Shown here: in pieces, positions 1-6,126 of the stretch | How positions within the stretch are numbered: position 1 is the first letter of the stretch | Layout of the letters: every line of letters begins with the position of its first letter | From: Acidimicrobiia bacterium | GTDB lineage: Bacteria; Actinomycetota; Acidimicrobiia; Acidimicrobiales; CATQHL01 | NCBI GenBank assembly: GCA_021296435.1 | Contig: JAGWAK010000011.1 | Location: 21,784-29,811, forward strand | Reading direction: 5' to 3' | Length of the DNA stretch: 8,028 bases | Made by a program: the position numbers and the translations under genes | The notes under the pieces: generated by a model | The model's input: only the letters and a program-made list of their open reading frames with translations | What the model was told of the DNA's origin: nothing | Databases searched by the model: none

Positions 1-1980
1 GCCCTGCTGCACGACGTCATCGAGGACACCGACCGCTCGCTCGCCGATGTGGAGGCCGACTTCGGTCCCGACGTGGCCAAGATCGTGGACGGCGTCACCA
101 AGCTGGACCGCGTCGAGTTCACCACCCGGGAGCGCCATCAGGCCGCTTCGCTGCGCAAGATGCTGGTGGCCATGGCCAAGGATCTGCGGGTGCTCATCAT
201 CAAGCTGGCCGACAGGCTGCACAACATGGCCACCCTGGCCGCCCTCGCGCCGGCCAAGCAGCAGCAGGTGGCGCGGGAGACCCTCGACGTCTACGCCCCG
301 CTGGCGCACCGGCTCGGCATGCAGGACCTCAAGAGCCGGCTGGAGGACTTGGCCTTCGCCGCGCTCCACCCCAAGTGGTACGCCCAGATCGACCACCTGG
401 TCGCCGAGGAGGACCCCGAGCGCGACCTGTTCCTGGCGCAACTGCTGGTCACCGTGGAGGGGCGGCTGCTGGAACTGGGCATCGGCGCCGAGGTGACGGG
501 CCGCCCCAAGCACCTCTGGAGCATCTACGAGAAGATGGTGCTGAAGAACCGCGAGTTCAGCGATATCTACGACCTGGTGGGCATCCGGGTCGTCACCGAG
601 AACGTGCGGGACTGCTACGCCGCCCTCGGCGCCGTCCACGCCATCTGGAAGCCGCTCCAGGGCCGCTTCAAGGACTACATCGCCATGCCCAAGTTCAACC
701 TCTACCAGAGTCTGCACACGGCGGTGGTGGGGCCGCAGGGCAAGGTGGTGGAGGTGCAGATCCGCACCCGGGAGATGCACACCCGGGCCGAGCACGGTGT
801 CGCCGCCCACTGGGACTACAAGGAGGAGAGCGGCGGCGATCTGGCCTGGCTGAGCCGGATCATCGACTGGTCCGAGGAGAGCGACGACCCCGAGCAGTTC
901 CTCGGCAACCTGACGACCGAGTTCGAGCAGGACGAGGTGTTCGTCTTCACGCCGCGGGGCGACGTGGTGACCCTCCCGGTGGGCGCCACCCCGGTGGACT
1001 TCGCCTACGCCATCCACACCGAGGTCGGTCACGGCTGCATCGGCGCCCGCGTCGGTGGCCGCCTCGTGGCGCTCACCACGAAGCTCTCCACCGGCGACAC
1101 CGTGGAGGTGATGACCTCCAAGGATCCCGACGCCGGGCCGTCGCAGGACTGGCTGCAGTTCGTCACCACCAGCCGGGCGCGCTCGCGGATCCGCCAGTGG
1201 CTGACGCGGGAGCGTCGCACCGAGGCGCTCAACCGGGGGCGCGACGAGATCACCGCCGAGTTGCGTCGCGAGTCGCTGCCGATCGCCCCGGTCATCCGCT
1301 CCGAGACGCTGCGCGAGGTGGCCAAAGCCCTGAACTACGACGACACCGAAGCGCTCTTCGTGGCCGTCGGTGAGCGCCACCTGTCGGCGCGCACCGTGAC
1401 CGAGCGGGTCGCCCGCCGCCTGCGCGGCGAGGACCCCGAAGGCTCCCAGCCCGCCGAGCGGGTCTCGGCGACCGCACTGGCTCCCCGGCGCTCCTCACAG
1501 AAGCGCTCCGGTGGGGCGGGTGTGCACGTGGAGGGTCTCGGGGACGTTTGGGTGCGCTTGGCCAAGTGCTGCACGCCGGTGATGCCCGACGACATCATCG
1601 GCTTCGTGACCCGCGGCAGGGGGGTCTCGATCCATCGGGCGGACTGCGCCAACGCGGCGGCGCTCGGCACCGATGGCGAGGCGGCTCGTCTCATCGACGT
1701 GGAATGGGAGGAAGGCGCCGCCACGGTGTTCACCGCCGCCGTCGAGGTGCGCTCCCTCGACCGGCCGCACCTGCTGCGTGACGTGACGGTGGCGGTCTCC
1801 GAGCAGCAGGCCAACATCACCTCGGTGAACGCCCGCGCCGGTGCCGACGGCGCCTCGATCATGCGCTTCGAGTTGGAGCTCTCCGACGGTGTGCAACTCT
1901 CCTCGGTGCTGCACGCGGTGCGCCGCGTCGACAGCGTCTACGACGCCTACCGGGTGCTGCCGGGAGGCGGCCGCGGCTAG
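1..1980 (+). CDS. rel: Bifunctional (p)ppGpp synthetase/hydrolase (RelA/SpoT family), 5'-truncated by window edge
   Basis: This enzyme makes (p)ppGpp from ATP and GDP/GTP and hydrolyses it, acting on the ribosome as the stringent-response switch. The reading frame is open from base 1, and 659 residues are visible. Full-length actinobacterial Rel is roughly 740-790 residues, so about 75-130 N-terminal residues are missing. Numbering by window codon, the HD hydrolase domain shows HDVIED at 4-9 and the metal-binding Asp 71 in LADRLHNM. The synthetase domain shows D191 (YDLVGIRV), RFKD at 222-225, Y235 (YQSLHT) and E251 (EVQIRT). RFKD fits the RxKD signature of bifunctional enzymes rather than the ExDD of synthetase-only RelA. 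A TGS domain follows (about 311-372), then a helical region, a zinc-finger/CC domain (C523, C524, H545, C549) and a C-terminal ACT domain (about 577-655). Both active sites look intact. The gene ends convergently against the epimerase gene. An internal GTG at 49 is not the start, because the HD motif lies upstream of it. Confidence 0.97.
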   Translation, partial: ALLHDVIEDTDRSLADVEADFGPDVAKIVDGVTKLDRVEFTTRERHQAASLRKMLVAMAKDLRVLIIKLADRLHNMATLAALAPAKQQQVARETLDVYAPLAHRLGMQDLKSRLEDLAFAALHPKWYAQIDHLVAEEDPERDLFLAQLLVTVEGRLLELGIGAEVTGRPKHLWSIYEKMVLKNREFSDIYDLVGIRVVTENVRDCYAALGAVHAIWKPLQGRFKDYIAMPKFNLYQSLHTAVVGPQGKVVEVQIRTREMHTRAEHGVAAHWDYKEESGGDLAWLSRIIDWSEESDDPEQFLGNLTTEFEQDEVFVFTPRGDVVTLPVGATPVDFAYAIHTEVGHGCIGARVGGRLVALTTKLSTGDTVEVMTSKDPDAGPSQDWLQFVTTSRARSRIRQWLTRERRTEALNRGRDEITAELRRESLPIAPVIRSETLREVAKALNYDDTEALFVAVGERHLSARTVTERVARRLRGEDPEGSQPAERVSATALAPRRSSQKRSGGAGVHVEGLGDVWVRLAKCCTPVMPDDIIGFVTRGRGVSIHRADCANAAALGTDGEAARLIDVEWEEGAATVFTAAVEVRSLDRPHLLRDVTVAVSEQQANITSVNARAGADGASIMRFELELSDGVQLSSVLHAVRRVDSVYDAYRVLPGGGRG

Positions 1981-1986
1981 AAGCCG

Positions 1987-2091
1987 GTCCGGTCGGGGCC
2001 GCCGGTGGGCGTCGGCGGATCATCTGGCGAAATCGATCCGGCGCCGTCCCCCCGGCGTCCCCTCCCTCGTTGGTCTGTCCGGTCGGGGCCG
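1987..2091. repeat. 15-bp exact direct repeat in the convergent intergenic region
   Basis: GTCCGGTCGGGGCCG occurs at 1987-2001 and again at 2077-2091, 90 bases apart, inside the 120-base gap between rel and the epimerase gene. The second copy forms the left arm and loop of the perfect hairpin. The first copy forms only a weaker fold with the GCCGG that follows it. The rest of the gap shows no other feature. The pair may be two terminator modules or a remnant of a small duplication. Confidence 0.6.
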
Positions 2092-2098
2092 ACCGGGT
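2077..2098. terminator. Candidate bidirectional hairpin terminator between convergent genes
   Basis: CCGGTCGG at 2079-2086 is the exact reverse complement of CCGACCGG at 2089-2096, and two further G-T wobble pairs can extend the stem outward. The hairpin lies 2-3 bases beyond the stop codon of the minus-strand epimerase gene and about 100 bases beyond the stop of rel, so it could end both transcripts. No T tract follows on either strand. This is common in GC-rich actinobacteria but leaves the termination role an inference. Confidence 0.5.
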
Positions 2099-2100
2099 GA

Positions 2101-3006
2101 TCAGCGGCTGAGGGCTGCTGCCAGGGCGGTGGTCACGTCGGGGTGTTCGAACTCGAAACCGTCCGCCAGGAGAACCTCGGGGATCACGCGGACGCTCTGG
2201 GTGAGGCCGGCCAGGGCTTCGGAGCCCAGCAGGAGGCGTGGCAGCAGCAGCGGCACGGGCAGGACGGCGGGGCGGCGCAACACCTGGCCGAGCGCCCGGG
2301 TGAACTCGGCGTTCGTCACCGGGTTGGGTGCGGTGAGGTTGACCGGTCCCGACACGTCGCTGTCCAGGACGTGGCAGATTGCGGCGATCGTGTCGGCCAG
2401 CGAGATCCAACTCACCCAGCGGCCGGCGGGGCCCAGGCGCCCGCCGAGGCCGAGCTTGAACAGGGGCAGCTGCCGGCGCAGGAACGGCCCGTCGGCGGTC
2501 AGCACCACACCCGTGCGCAGCAGCACGGTGCGCACCGGCGCCTGCGGTCGGGCCGCCGCCTCCCATTCCTGGCACAACTCGGCCAGGAACCCGTGCCCCG
2601 GTCCGGTGCGCTCGGAGACGACGGTATCGCCTCGCTCGCTGTAGAAGCCCATGGCCGAGGCGCTGAGAATCACCGCGGGCGGTCCCGAGAGCTCGGAGAT
2701 GGTCGCGGCGAGGAGCGCCGCGCTCCCGACCCGGCTGTCCCGCAGGACCTGCTTGCGGGCGGCGCTCCAGCGACGGTCACCGATGCCTGCGCCCGCCAGG
2801 TTGATCACCGCTCCGGCACCTTCCAGGGCGGCGGCCTCCAGGCTGCCGGCGGCCGGATCCCAGGCGATCTCGTCGGCGGCGATTGCGGGGCGACGCACCA
2901 GCCGCAGCACCGTTGTGCCCCGGCGGCGCAATTCGGCGACCAGGGCCCGGCCGATGAGGCCGCTCGACCCTGCCACCACGACGGGCCTGCCATCGGAACG
3001 GTTCAT
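2101..3006 (-). CDS. TIGR01777 / SDR39U1-like NAD(P)-binding epimerase-family protein
   Basis: The 301-residue protein has the usual length for the TIGR01777 family of atypical short-chain dehydrogenases (E. coli YfcH, human SDR39U1). The substrate is unknown. The Rossmann glycine motif is G13-x-x-G16-x-x-G19. Family hallmarks are GIGDRRWSAARKQVLRDSR at about 74-92, SASAMGFY ending at Y122, FLAELCQEWEAAA, and RTGVVL followed by LGLGGRLGPAGRWVSWI. The C-terminal DUF1731 segment ends with a GFEFEHPD motif typical of the family. The residue four after Y122 is Gly, so the classical YxxxK lysine is absent at that spacing, which fits an atypical SDR. The start at 3006 is chosen because GGGAG (3012-3016) sits five bases upstream and the Rossmann fold begins directly after it. 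The open frame continues upstream to about 3378 but encodes no recognisable domain there. The gene converges with rel and diverges from the small ORF at 3077. Confidence 0.93.
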   Translation of the reverse strand: MNRSDGRPVVVAGSSGLIGRALVAELRRRGTTVLRLVRRPAIAADEIAWDPAAGSLEAAALEGAGAVINLAGAGIGDRRWSAARKQVLRDSRVGSAALLAATISELSGPPAVILSASAMGFYSERGDTVVSERTGPGHGFLAELCQEWEAAARPQAPVRTVLLRTGVVLTADGPFLRRQLPLFKLGLGGRLGPAGRWVSWISLADTIAAICHVLDSDVSGPVNLTAPNPVTNAEFTRALGQVLRRPAVLPVPLLLPRLLLGSEALAGLTQSVRVIPEVLLADGFEFEHPDVTTALAAALSR

Positions 3007-3011
3007 GAGTT

Positions 3012-3016
3012 CTCCC
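3012..3016 (-). promoter_or_regulatory. Shine-Dalgarno of the epimerase gene
   Basis: Read on the minus strand, GGGAG lies five bases before the ATG at 3006. It is the best-placed ribosome binding site in the long open frame and fixes the start there rather than at any codon further upstream. Confidence 0.7.
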
Positions 3017-3041
3017 AACGCCGCCGCACGCTGCACGATCC

Positions 3042-3047
3042 ACGCTA
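3042..3047 (-). promoter_or_regulatory. Candidate -10 box of the epimerase gene
   Basis: On the minus strand the hexamer TAGCGT fits the actinobacterial -10 consensus TANNNT. It would start transcription near 3034-3035, giving a leader of about 28 bases that contains the Shine-Dalgarno. No convincing -35 box is visible. It is mirrored by an identical hexamer on the plus strand at 3064-3069. Confidence 0.45.
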
Positions 3048-3063
3048 GGTCTCGCACCGCCGC

Positions 3064-3069
3064 TAGCGT
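3064..3069 (+). promoter_or_regulatory. Candidate -10 box of a leaderless transcript for the small ORF
   Basis: TAGCGT fits TANNNT and ends seven bases before the GTG at 3077. That is the spacing expected if transcription starts at the first base of the start codon. No Shine-Dalgarno precedes that GTG, which agrees with a leaderless message. No -35 box is recognisable. Confidence 0.45.
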
Positions 3070-3076
3070 CGCCGCG

Positions 3077-3163
3077 GTGAGCACGCGGCTGCTGATCACC
3101 CTGACCCTGCTCTGTGGGCTGGCGATCCTGGCGGCGTTCGCGTTCCAGGTCCTGATTCGCTGA
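3077..3163 (+). CDS. Candidate 28-residue single-span membrane microprotein
   Basis: A GTG-initiated frame encodes 28 residues ending at TGA 3161-3163. The peptide begins with the polar MSTR. An unbroken hydrophobic stretch follows from about residue 5 to 26 (LLITLTLLCGLAILAAFAFQ), and it ends in Arg. This is the layout of a single transmembrane helix with a charged residue near each end and one Cys within the membrane. No function is recognised. Support comes from the clean membrane-helix composition, the exact spacing from the TAGCGT box at 3064-3069, and a position in an otherwise noncoding divergent gap. The same frame runs upstream antisense to the epimerase gene but becomes Arg/Ala/Ser-rich there, so only this end looks protein-like. 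It could still be a chance hydrophobic frame. Conservation would decide. Confidence 0.5.
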   Translation: MSTRLLITLTLLCGLAILAAFAFQVLIR

Positions 3164-3169
3164 ATCCCC

Positions 3170-3213
3170 GCCCGACCGGCAACCTGCCCCCGCCCGACTG
3201 GCGACCTGCCCCC
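3170..3213. repeat. Two tandem 22-bp repeat units
   Basis: The units 3170-3191 and 3192-3213 are adjacent and match at 20 of 22 positions, differing at the eighth and twelfth bases. Both are C-rich and begin GCCCGAC. A third, much weaker resemblance may follow at 3214. They lie just after the small ORF stop and before the promoter of the peptidase gene. They may be a simple replication-slippage product; no regulatory function can be assigned. Confidence 0.65.
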
Positions 3214-3244
3214 GGCCGGGCGACGCCGTCCCAGCGAGGATCGG

Positions 3245-3262
3245 CGGGGGATTCGCCCCCCG
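3245..3262 (+). terminator. Possible small hairpin terminator after the microprotein ORF
   Basis: CGGGGG at 3245-3250 can pair with CCCCCG at 3257-3262 around a six-base loop, and the partly T-rich GGGTTGTTG follows. It could end the transcript of the small ORF. The stem is short and the T run is broken, so the call is tentative. Confidence 0.3.
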
Positions 3263-3268
3263 GGGTTG

Positions 3269-3297
3269 TTGCTGCTGGAAACTACTGTGGCTAGTGT
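3269..3297 (+). promoter_or_regulatory. Candidate promoter of the M23 peptidase gene
   Basis: A -35-like TTGCTG (3269-3274) is separated by 17 bases from a -10-like TAGTGT (3292-3297). Transcription would start near 3304, giving a leader of about 30 bases to the ATG at 3335. A second possible -10, TACTGT, lies at 3283-3288. The stretch has lower GC than its surroundings, which supports a promoter. Confidence 0.5.
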
Positions 3298-3334
3298 TGC
3301 CAGTGGCGAGTGGGGTTGAGGGCCCGTACAGAAC

Positions 3335-4588
3335 ATGTCAAGACGTGCGCGGCTTCTCGCCGCCTGCCTCCTCGTCATCCTGCCGGCCCTTCCCGCCCGC
3401 GCCCAGGACTCCGCCGATCACCGGTACTTGCAGGATCGGCTAGCCGGCGACCATCAACTGAACCAGTCACGCTCCGAACTCGAGCAACTGGGTGCCGAGC
3501 AGGGCCTCCTCGATTCCGAGATCGACTCGCTGCAACTCTCGACGGCTCAGGTGGAGGCCAAGTTGGCGCGCACGACCGACCTGATCGCGCTCTCGGAGGC
3601 CCGACTGGCGAACATCGGCGCCCGCCAAGCCCTCACCACCAAACTCCACGGGGCGGCCGAGAGCGCGCTGGAACGCGCCGAGATCGCTCTCGAGGTCCGG
3701 CGCCAACTGGCGAAAGAGCGGCTCGTCAACATGTACGTCTACTCCACCGAACACCGCACCGCCCTGTCGTGGAAGGTGAATGACGTCCATGATCTGGAGA
3801 ACCGCCATGTCCTGCTGACCATGGTGGGCGAATACGACAAGGAGTTGCTGGAAGGCCTCGACGCGGCCGTCATCGAGATCGACGAACGCCGCCACACCCT
3901 CGAATCGCTGCAGCGAACCATCGAGGCGCTGGCTTCCCAGGAGGGCGAGGCGCTCGCCGAGCACAGCCGCATGCGCGACGTGCAGGCGGAGTTGCACGCC
4001 GAGTTGCAGGTACGGATCCAGCAGTTGCACGACGAGATCGAGGCGCTCGAGGCGGCGCAGGCGGAAGTCGACGCCATCATGGCCGCACGGGTCGCCGAGA
4101 TCGAGCTCGAGGCCGCCGAGCGGGATCGCCGCCGCGGGATCTGCTTCGACAACCCCCGCCAGCCCCTGGACAGCGACGGCAGCTGGATCGACTGCCCCGC
4201 GGTCGGTGCCGTGGTCCCGCCCAGCGCGGTGCGCTGGCCGCTCGTCGACCGGGTGAGCTCCGAGTACGGACCGCGCTGGGGACGGATGCACGAGGGCATC
4301 GACATCGCCGGGTCCTACGGCGTCTCCATCCGCTCCGCCGAGTCGGGCCGCGTCGACTTCGCCGGGTGGATCGGCGGCTACGGCAACACCGTCATCGTGG
4401 ATCACGGCGGGGGCATGTCCACCCTCTACGCGCACATGCAGGACATCGCCGTCTGGACCGGCCAGACCCTGTCCATCGGCGAGGTGGTGGGCTACGTGGG
4501 CAACAGCGGCTTCTCGCAGGGTCCGCACTTGCACTTCGAGGTGCGCATCGACGGCGCGCCGGTCAACCCCCGGACGTACCTCCCGTAG
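3335..4588 (+). CDS. Secreted coiled-coil M23 family metalloendopeptidase (EnvC/PcsB-like layout)
   Basis: The 417-residue protein is predicted to cleave peptidoglycan cross-bridges outside the membrane. A signal peptide spans residues 1-23, with RR near the start, a hydrophobic core and an ARA/QD cleavage site. Long Glu/Leu/Ala-rich helices at about 36-130 and 165-265 are likely an antiparallel coiled coil. They flank a segment around RLVNMYVYS (129-136) resembling the hinge of FtsX-activated hydrolases. The C-terminal M23 (LytM) domain keeps the zinc ligands H319 and D323 in HEGID, H400 in HLHFE, and the catalytic H367 in YAHM, so it should be active. C270 and C287 flank the domain entrance and could form a disulfide. 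The ATG at 3335 is the first start after an in-frame stop at 3317 and gives a correct signal peptide. The ribosome binding site is weak (GAGGG about 12 bases upstream). FtsEX control is inference; neither ftsE nor ftsX is in the window. Confidence 0.93.
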   Translation: MSRRARLLAACLLVILPALPARAQDSADHRYLQDRLAGDHQLNQSRSELEQLGAEQGLLDSEIDSLQLSTAQVEAKLARTTDLIALSEARLANIGARQALTTKLHGAAESALERAEIALEVRRQLAKERLVNMYVYSTEHRTALSWKVNDVHDLENRHVLLTMVGEYDKELLEGLDAAVIEIDERRHTLESLQRTIEALASQEGEALAEHSRMRDVQAELHAELQVRIQQLHDEIEALEAAQAEVDAIMAARVAEIELEAAERDRRRGICFDNPRQPLDSDGSWIDCPAVGAVVPPSAVRWPLVDRVSSEYGPRWGRMHEGIDIAGSYGVSIRSAESGRVDFAGWIGGYGNTVIVDHGGGMSTLYAHMQDIAVWTGQTLSIGEVVGYVGNSGFSQGPHLHFEVRIDGAPVNPRTYLP

Positions 4589-4611
4589 GGGCGCGACGGG
4601 TCGCTCCGGCC

Positions 4612-4631
4612 GCCCGGGCGCCCGTCCGGGC
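4612..4631 (+). terminator. Possible hairpin terminator downstream of the M23 gene
   Basis: GCCCGG at 4612-4617 pairs exactly with CCGGGC at 4626-4631 around an eight-base loop, 23 bases after the peptidase stop. No T tract follows. It would separate the peptidase from the lpd transcript, which has its own promoter signal at 4659. GC-rich sequence produces such stems easily, so the call is weak. Confidence 0.3.
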
Positions 4632-4658
4632 TCTCGGGGGCGGGCACGGGGCGACCGG

Positions 4659-4664
4659 TAGGCT
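4659..4664 (+). promoter_or_regulatory. Candidate -10 box giving a leaderless lpd transcript
   Basis: TAGGCT matches TANNNT and ends six bases before the GTG start of lpd at 4671. No Shine-Dalgarno lies in the bases just before that GTG. Together these indicate transcription beginning at or next to the start codon. No -35 box is recognisable at the usual distance. Confidence 0.6.
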
Positions 4665-4670
4665 GGCCGT

Positions 4671-6065
4671 GTGACCTCGCACGATCTGATCGTGGTCGGC
4701 GGAGGCCCGGCCGGTTACGCCTCGGCGCTTTTTGCGGCGAGCGCCGGGCTGGACGTCGGCCTCGTGGAGCGCTCCAAGCTGGGCGGCACGTGCCTGCACG
4801 TTGGCTGCATCCCCGCCAAGGAACTGCTGGAGACCGCCGCGGTCTTCCGGGCGGTGGGCCACGCCGGCGAGTTCGGGGTGGGCACCTCGGCTCCCACGCT
4901 CGACATGTCCGTGGCGCAGAGCCGCAAGCAGGGCATCATCGACCGCCTGACCGGCGGGCTGGCCAAGTTGCTCGGCAGCCGCAAGGTGACCGTCTACGAC
5001 GGCAGCGGCGCCCTGGGGGCGGGCCGCACCGTGACGGTCACCGGCGGCGACGAGACCGTGGTGCTGACCGGCCGCCACGTGATCCTGGCGACCGGTTCGG
5101 TGCCCCGGGCACTCGGTGGGTTCACCGTCGACGGCGAGCGGGTGGTGACCTCCGACGAGTTGCTGTCCATCGAGTCGGTGCCGGCCACCGCCGTCGTGGT
5201 CGGAGGCGGCGCCATCGGCTGTGAGTTCGCTTCGATGCTGAGCGACATGGGCAGCGAGGTGACGCTGCTGGAGGTCCTGCCGCGGCTGCTGGCCGGGTGC
5301 GACGCCGAGGTGAGCCGCCAGGTCGAACGGTCCTTCAAGCGCCGGGGTATGAAGGTGCACACCGGTGTGAGCACCTCCGGTGCCGAACCGGATGGCGAGT
5401 CGATGGTCGTGCGCTTCGGCGACGGAGCCGAGGCGCGGGCCGAACTCGTCGTGTTGAGCGTCGGGCGCCGGCCCGTGACCGAGGGTCTGGGACTCGACGG
5501 CACCGCGGTGCAGGTCGACGAGCGCGGTTTCGTGGTCGTCGACGAGTATTGCCGTACCGGCACCGACGGCGTGTACGCGGTCGGCGACGTGATCGCCACC
5601 CCGCAGCTGGCACACGTGGGCTTCGCCGAGGGCATTCTTGCCGTGCAGCACCTGCTCGGCGAGGAGCCGGCACCGGTGGATTACGGCAACGTGCCCTGGT
5701 GCATCTACTGCCGTCCCGAGGTGGCCTTCGCCGGGCTCAGCGAGCAGGACGCCGCCGACGCCGGGCTGGACGTGGTCGTCTCCAAGCACCGCTACGCCGC
5801 CAACGGTCGGGCGATGATCGTGGGTGACACCGACGGGTTCGTGAAGGTGGTGGCCGAGCGCAGCGCCGACGGCGACGCCGGGCGGCTGCTCGGCGTGCAC
5901 CTCGTGGGGCCGTGGGCCACCGAGCAACTGGGACAGGGGTACCTGGCCGTCAACTGGGAGGCCACCGTTGCTGACGTGGCCGCCCTCATCCAGCCGCACC
6001 CCACACTCAGCGAACTGTTCGGCGAGACGGTGCTGTCGTTGACCGGCCGATCGCTGCACGGCTAG
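4671..6065 (+). CDS. lpdA: Dihydrolipoyl dehydrogenase (E3 of 2-oxo acid dehydrogenase complexes)
   Basis: This cytosolic FAD enzyme reoxidises dihydrolipoyl groups on E2, and on the H protein of glycine cleavage, passing electrons to NAD+. At 464 residues it is the normal family length. The N-terminal FAD-binding motif is GGGPAGY. The redox-active disulfide is C41/C46 in GGTCLHVGCIPAKELL. The NAD-binding motif is VVVGGGAIGCEFASML, followed by the second FAD motif GVYAVGDV. The C-terminal dimerisation domain carries the catalytic dyad H443/E448 in HPTLSE. All key residues are present, and the redox disulfide plus the HPTLSE dyad favour Lpd over glutathione or mercuric reductase. The GTG start at 4671 places the FAD motif at the expected distance and coincides with a leaderless promoter signal. 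E2 follows after 61 bases on the same strand, so the two are probably co-transcribed. Confidence 0.96.
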   Translation: MTSHDLIVVGGGPAGYASALFAASAGLDVGLVERSKLGGTCLHVGCIPAKELLETAAVFRAVGHAGEFGVGTSAPTLDMSVAQSRKQGIIDRLTGGLAKLLGSRKVTVYDGSGALGAGRTVTVTGGDETVVLTGRHVILATGSVPRALGGFTVDGERVVTSDELLSIESVPATAVVVGGGAIGCEFASMLSDMGSEVTLLEVLPRLLAGCDAEVSRQVERSFKRRGMKVHTGVSTSGAEPDGESMVVRFGDGAEARAELVVLSVGRRPVTEGLGLDGTAVQVDERGFVVVDEYCRTGTDGVYAVGDVIATPQLAHVGFAEGILAVQHLLGEEPAPVDYGNVPWCIYCRPEVAFAGLSEQDAADAGLDVVVSKHRYAANGRAMIVGDTDGFVKVVAERSADGDAGRLLGVHLVGPWATEQLGQGYLAVNWEATVADVAALIQPHPTLSELFGETVLSLTGRSLHG

Positions 6066-6113
6066 CGGCGCCGCTGCGACAGCCACCGGCGGGAACACCA
6101 GGACCGAGTACAC

Positions 6114-6118
6114 AAGGA
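6114..6118 (+). promoter_or_regulatory. Shine-Dalgarno of the E2 gene
   Basis: AAGGA lies eight bases before the ATG at 6127. It supports that start and shows that E2, unlike the putatively leaderless lpd, is translated from an internal ribosome binding site of a longer message. Confidence 0.7.
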
Positions 6119-6126
6119 CGGGCGCA

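Noticed and set aside
2143..3048. A 301-codon plus-strand frame opposite the epimerase gene.
   Set aside because: Its translation has no motif and is dominated by Gly, Arg, Gln and His. The minus strand carries the full TIGR01777 signature.
3170..3213. Tandem repeat considered as a CRISPR fragment.
   Set aside because: The units are directly adjacent with no spacers, and no cas genes are present.
3007..3378. N-terminal extension of the epimerase frame, which stays open to about 3378.
   Set aside because: The extension is Arg/Ala/Ser-rich without domain character, crosses the promoter region and the start of the M23 gene, and the good ribosome binding site lies at 3012-3016.
3303..3443. A 46-codon GTG upstream frame beginning five bases after TAGTGT and overlapping the M23 start.
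   Set aside because: The peptide is Pro/Ser-rich and lies out of frame over the signal peptide. The spacing to the -10 box is shorter than for the other leaderless candidates.
3467..4534. A 355-codon minus-strand frame opposite the M23 peptidase gene.
   Set aside because: It is rich in His, Asp, Val and Gly with no recognisable motif, while the plus strand encodes a complete signal peptide, coiled coil and zinc peptidase.
6064..6075. Perfect 12-bp palindrome AGCGGCGCCGCT overlapping the end of the lpd stop codon.
   Set aside because: It is short, GC-only at its core and lacks a loop or T tract. It is likely chance in this base composition and does not clearly separate lpd from E2.
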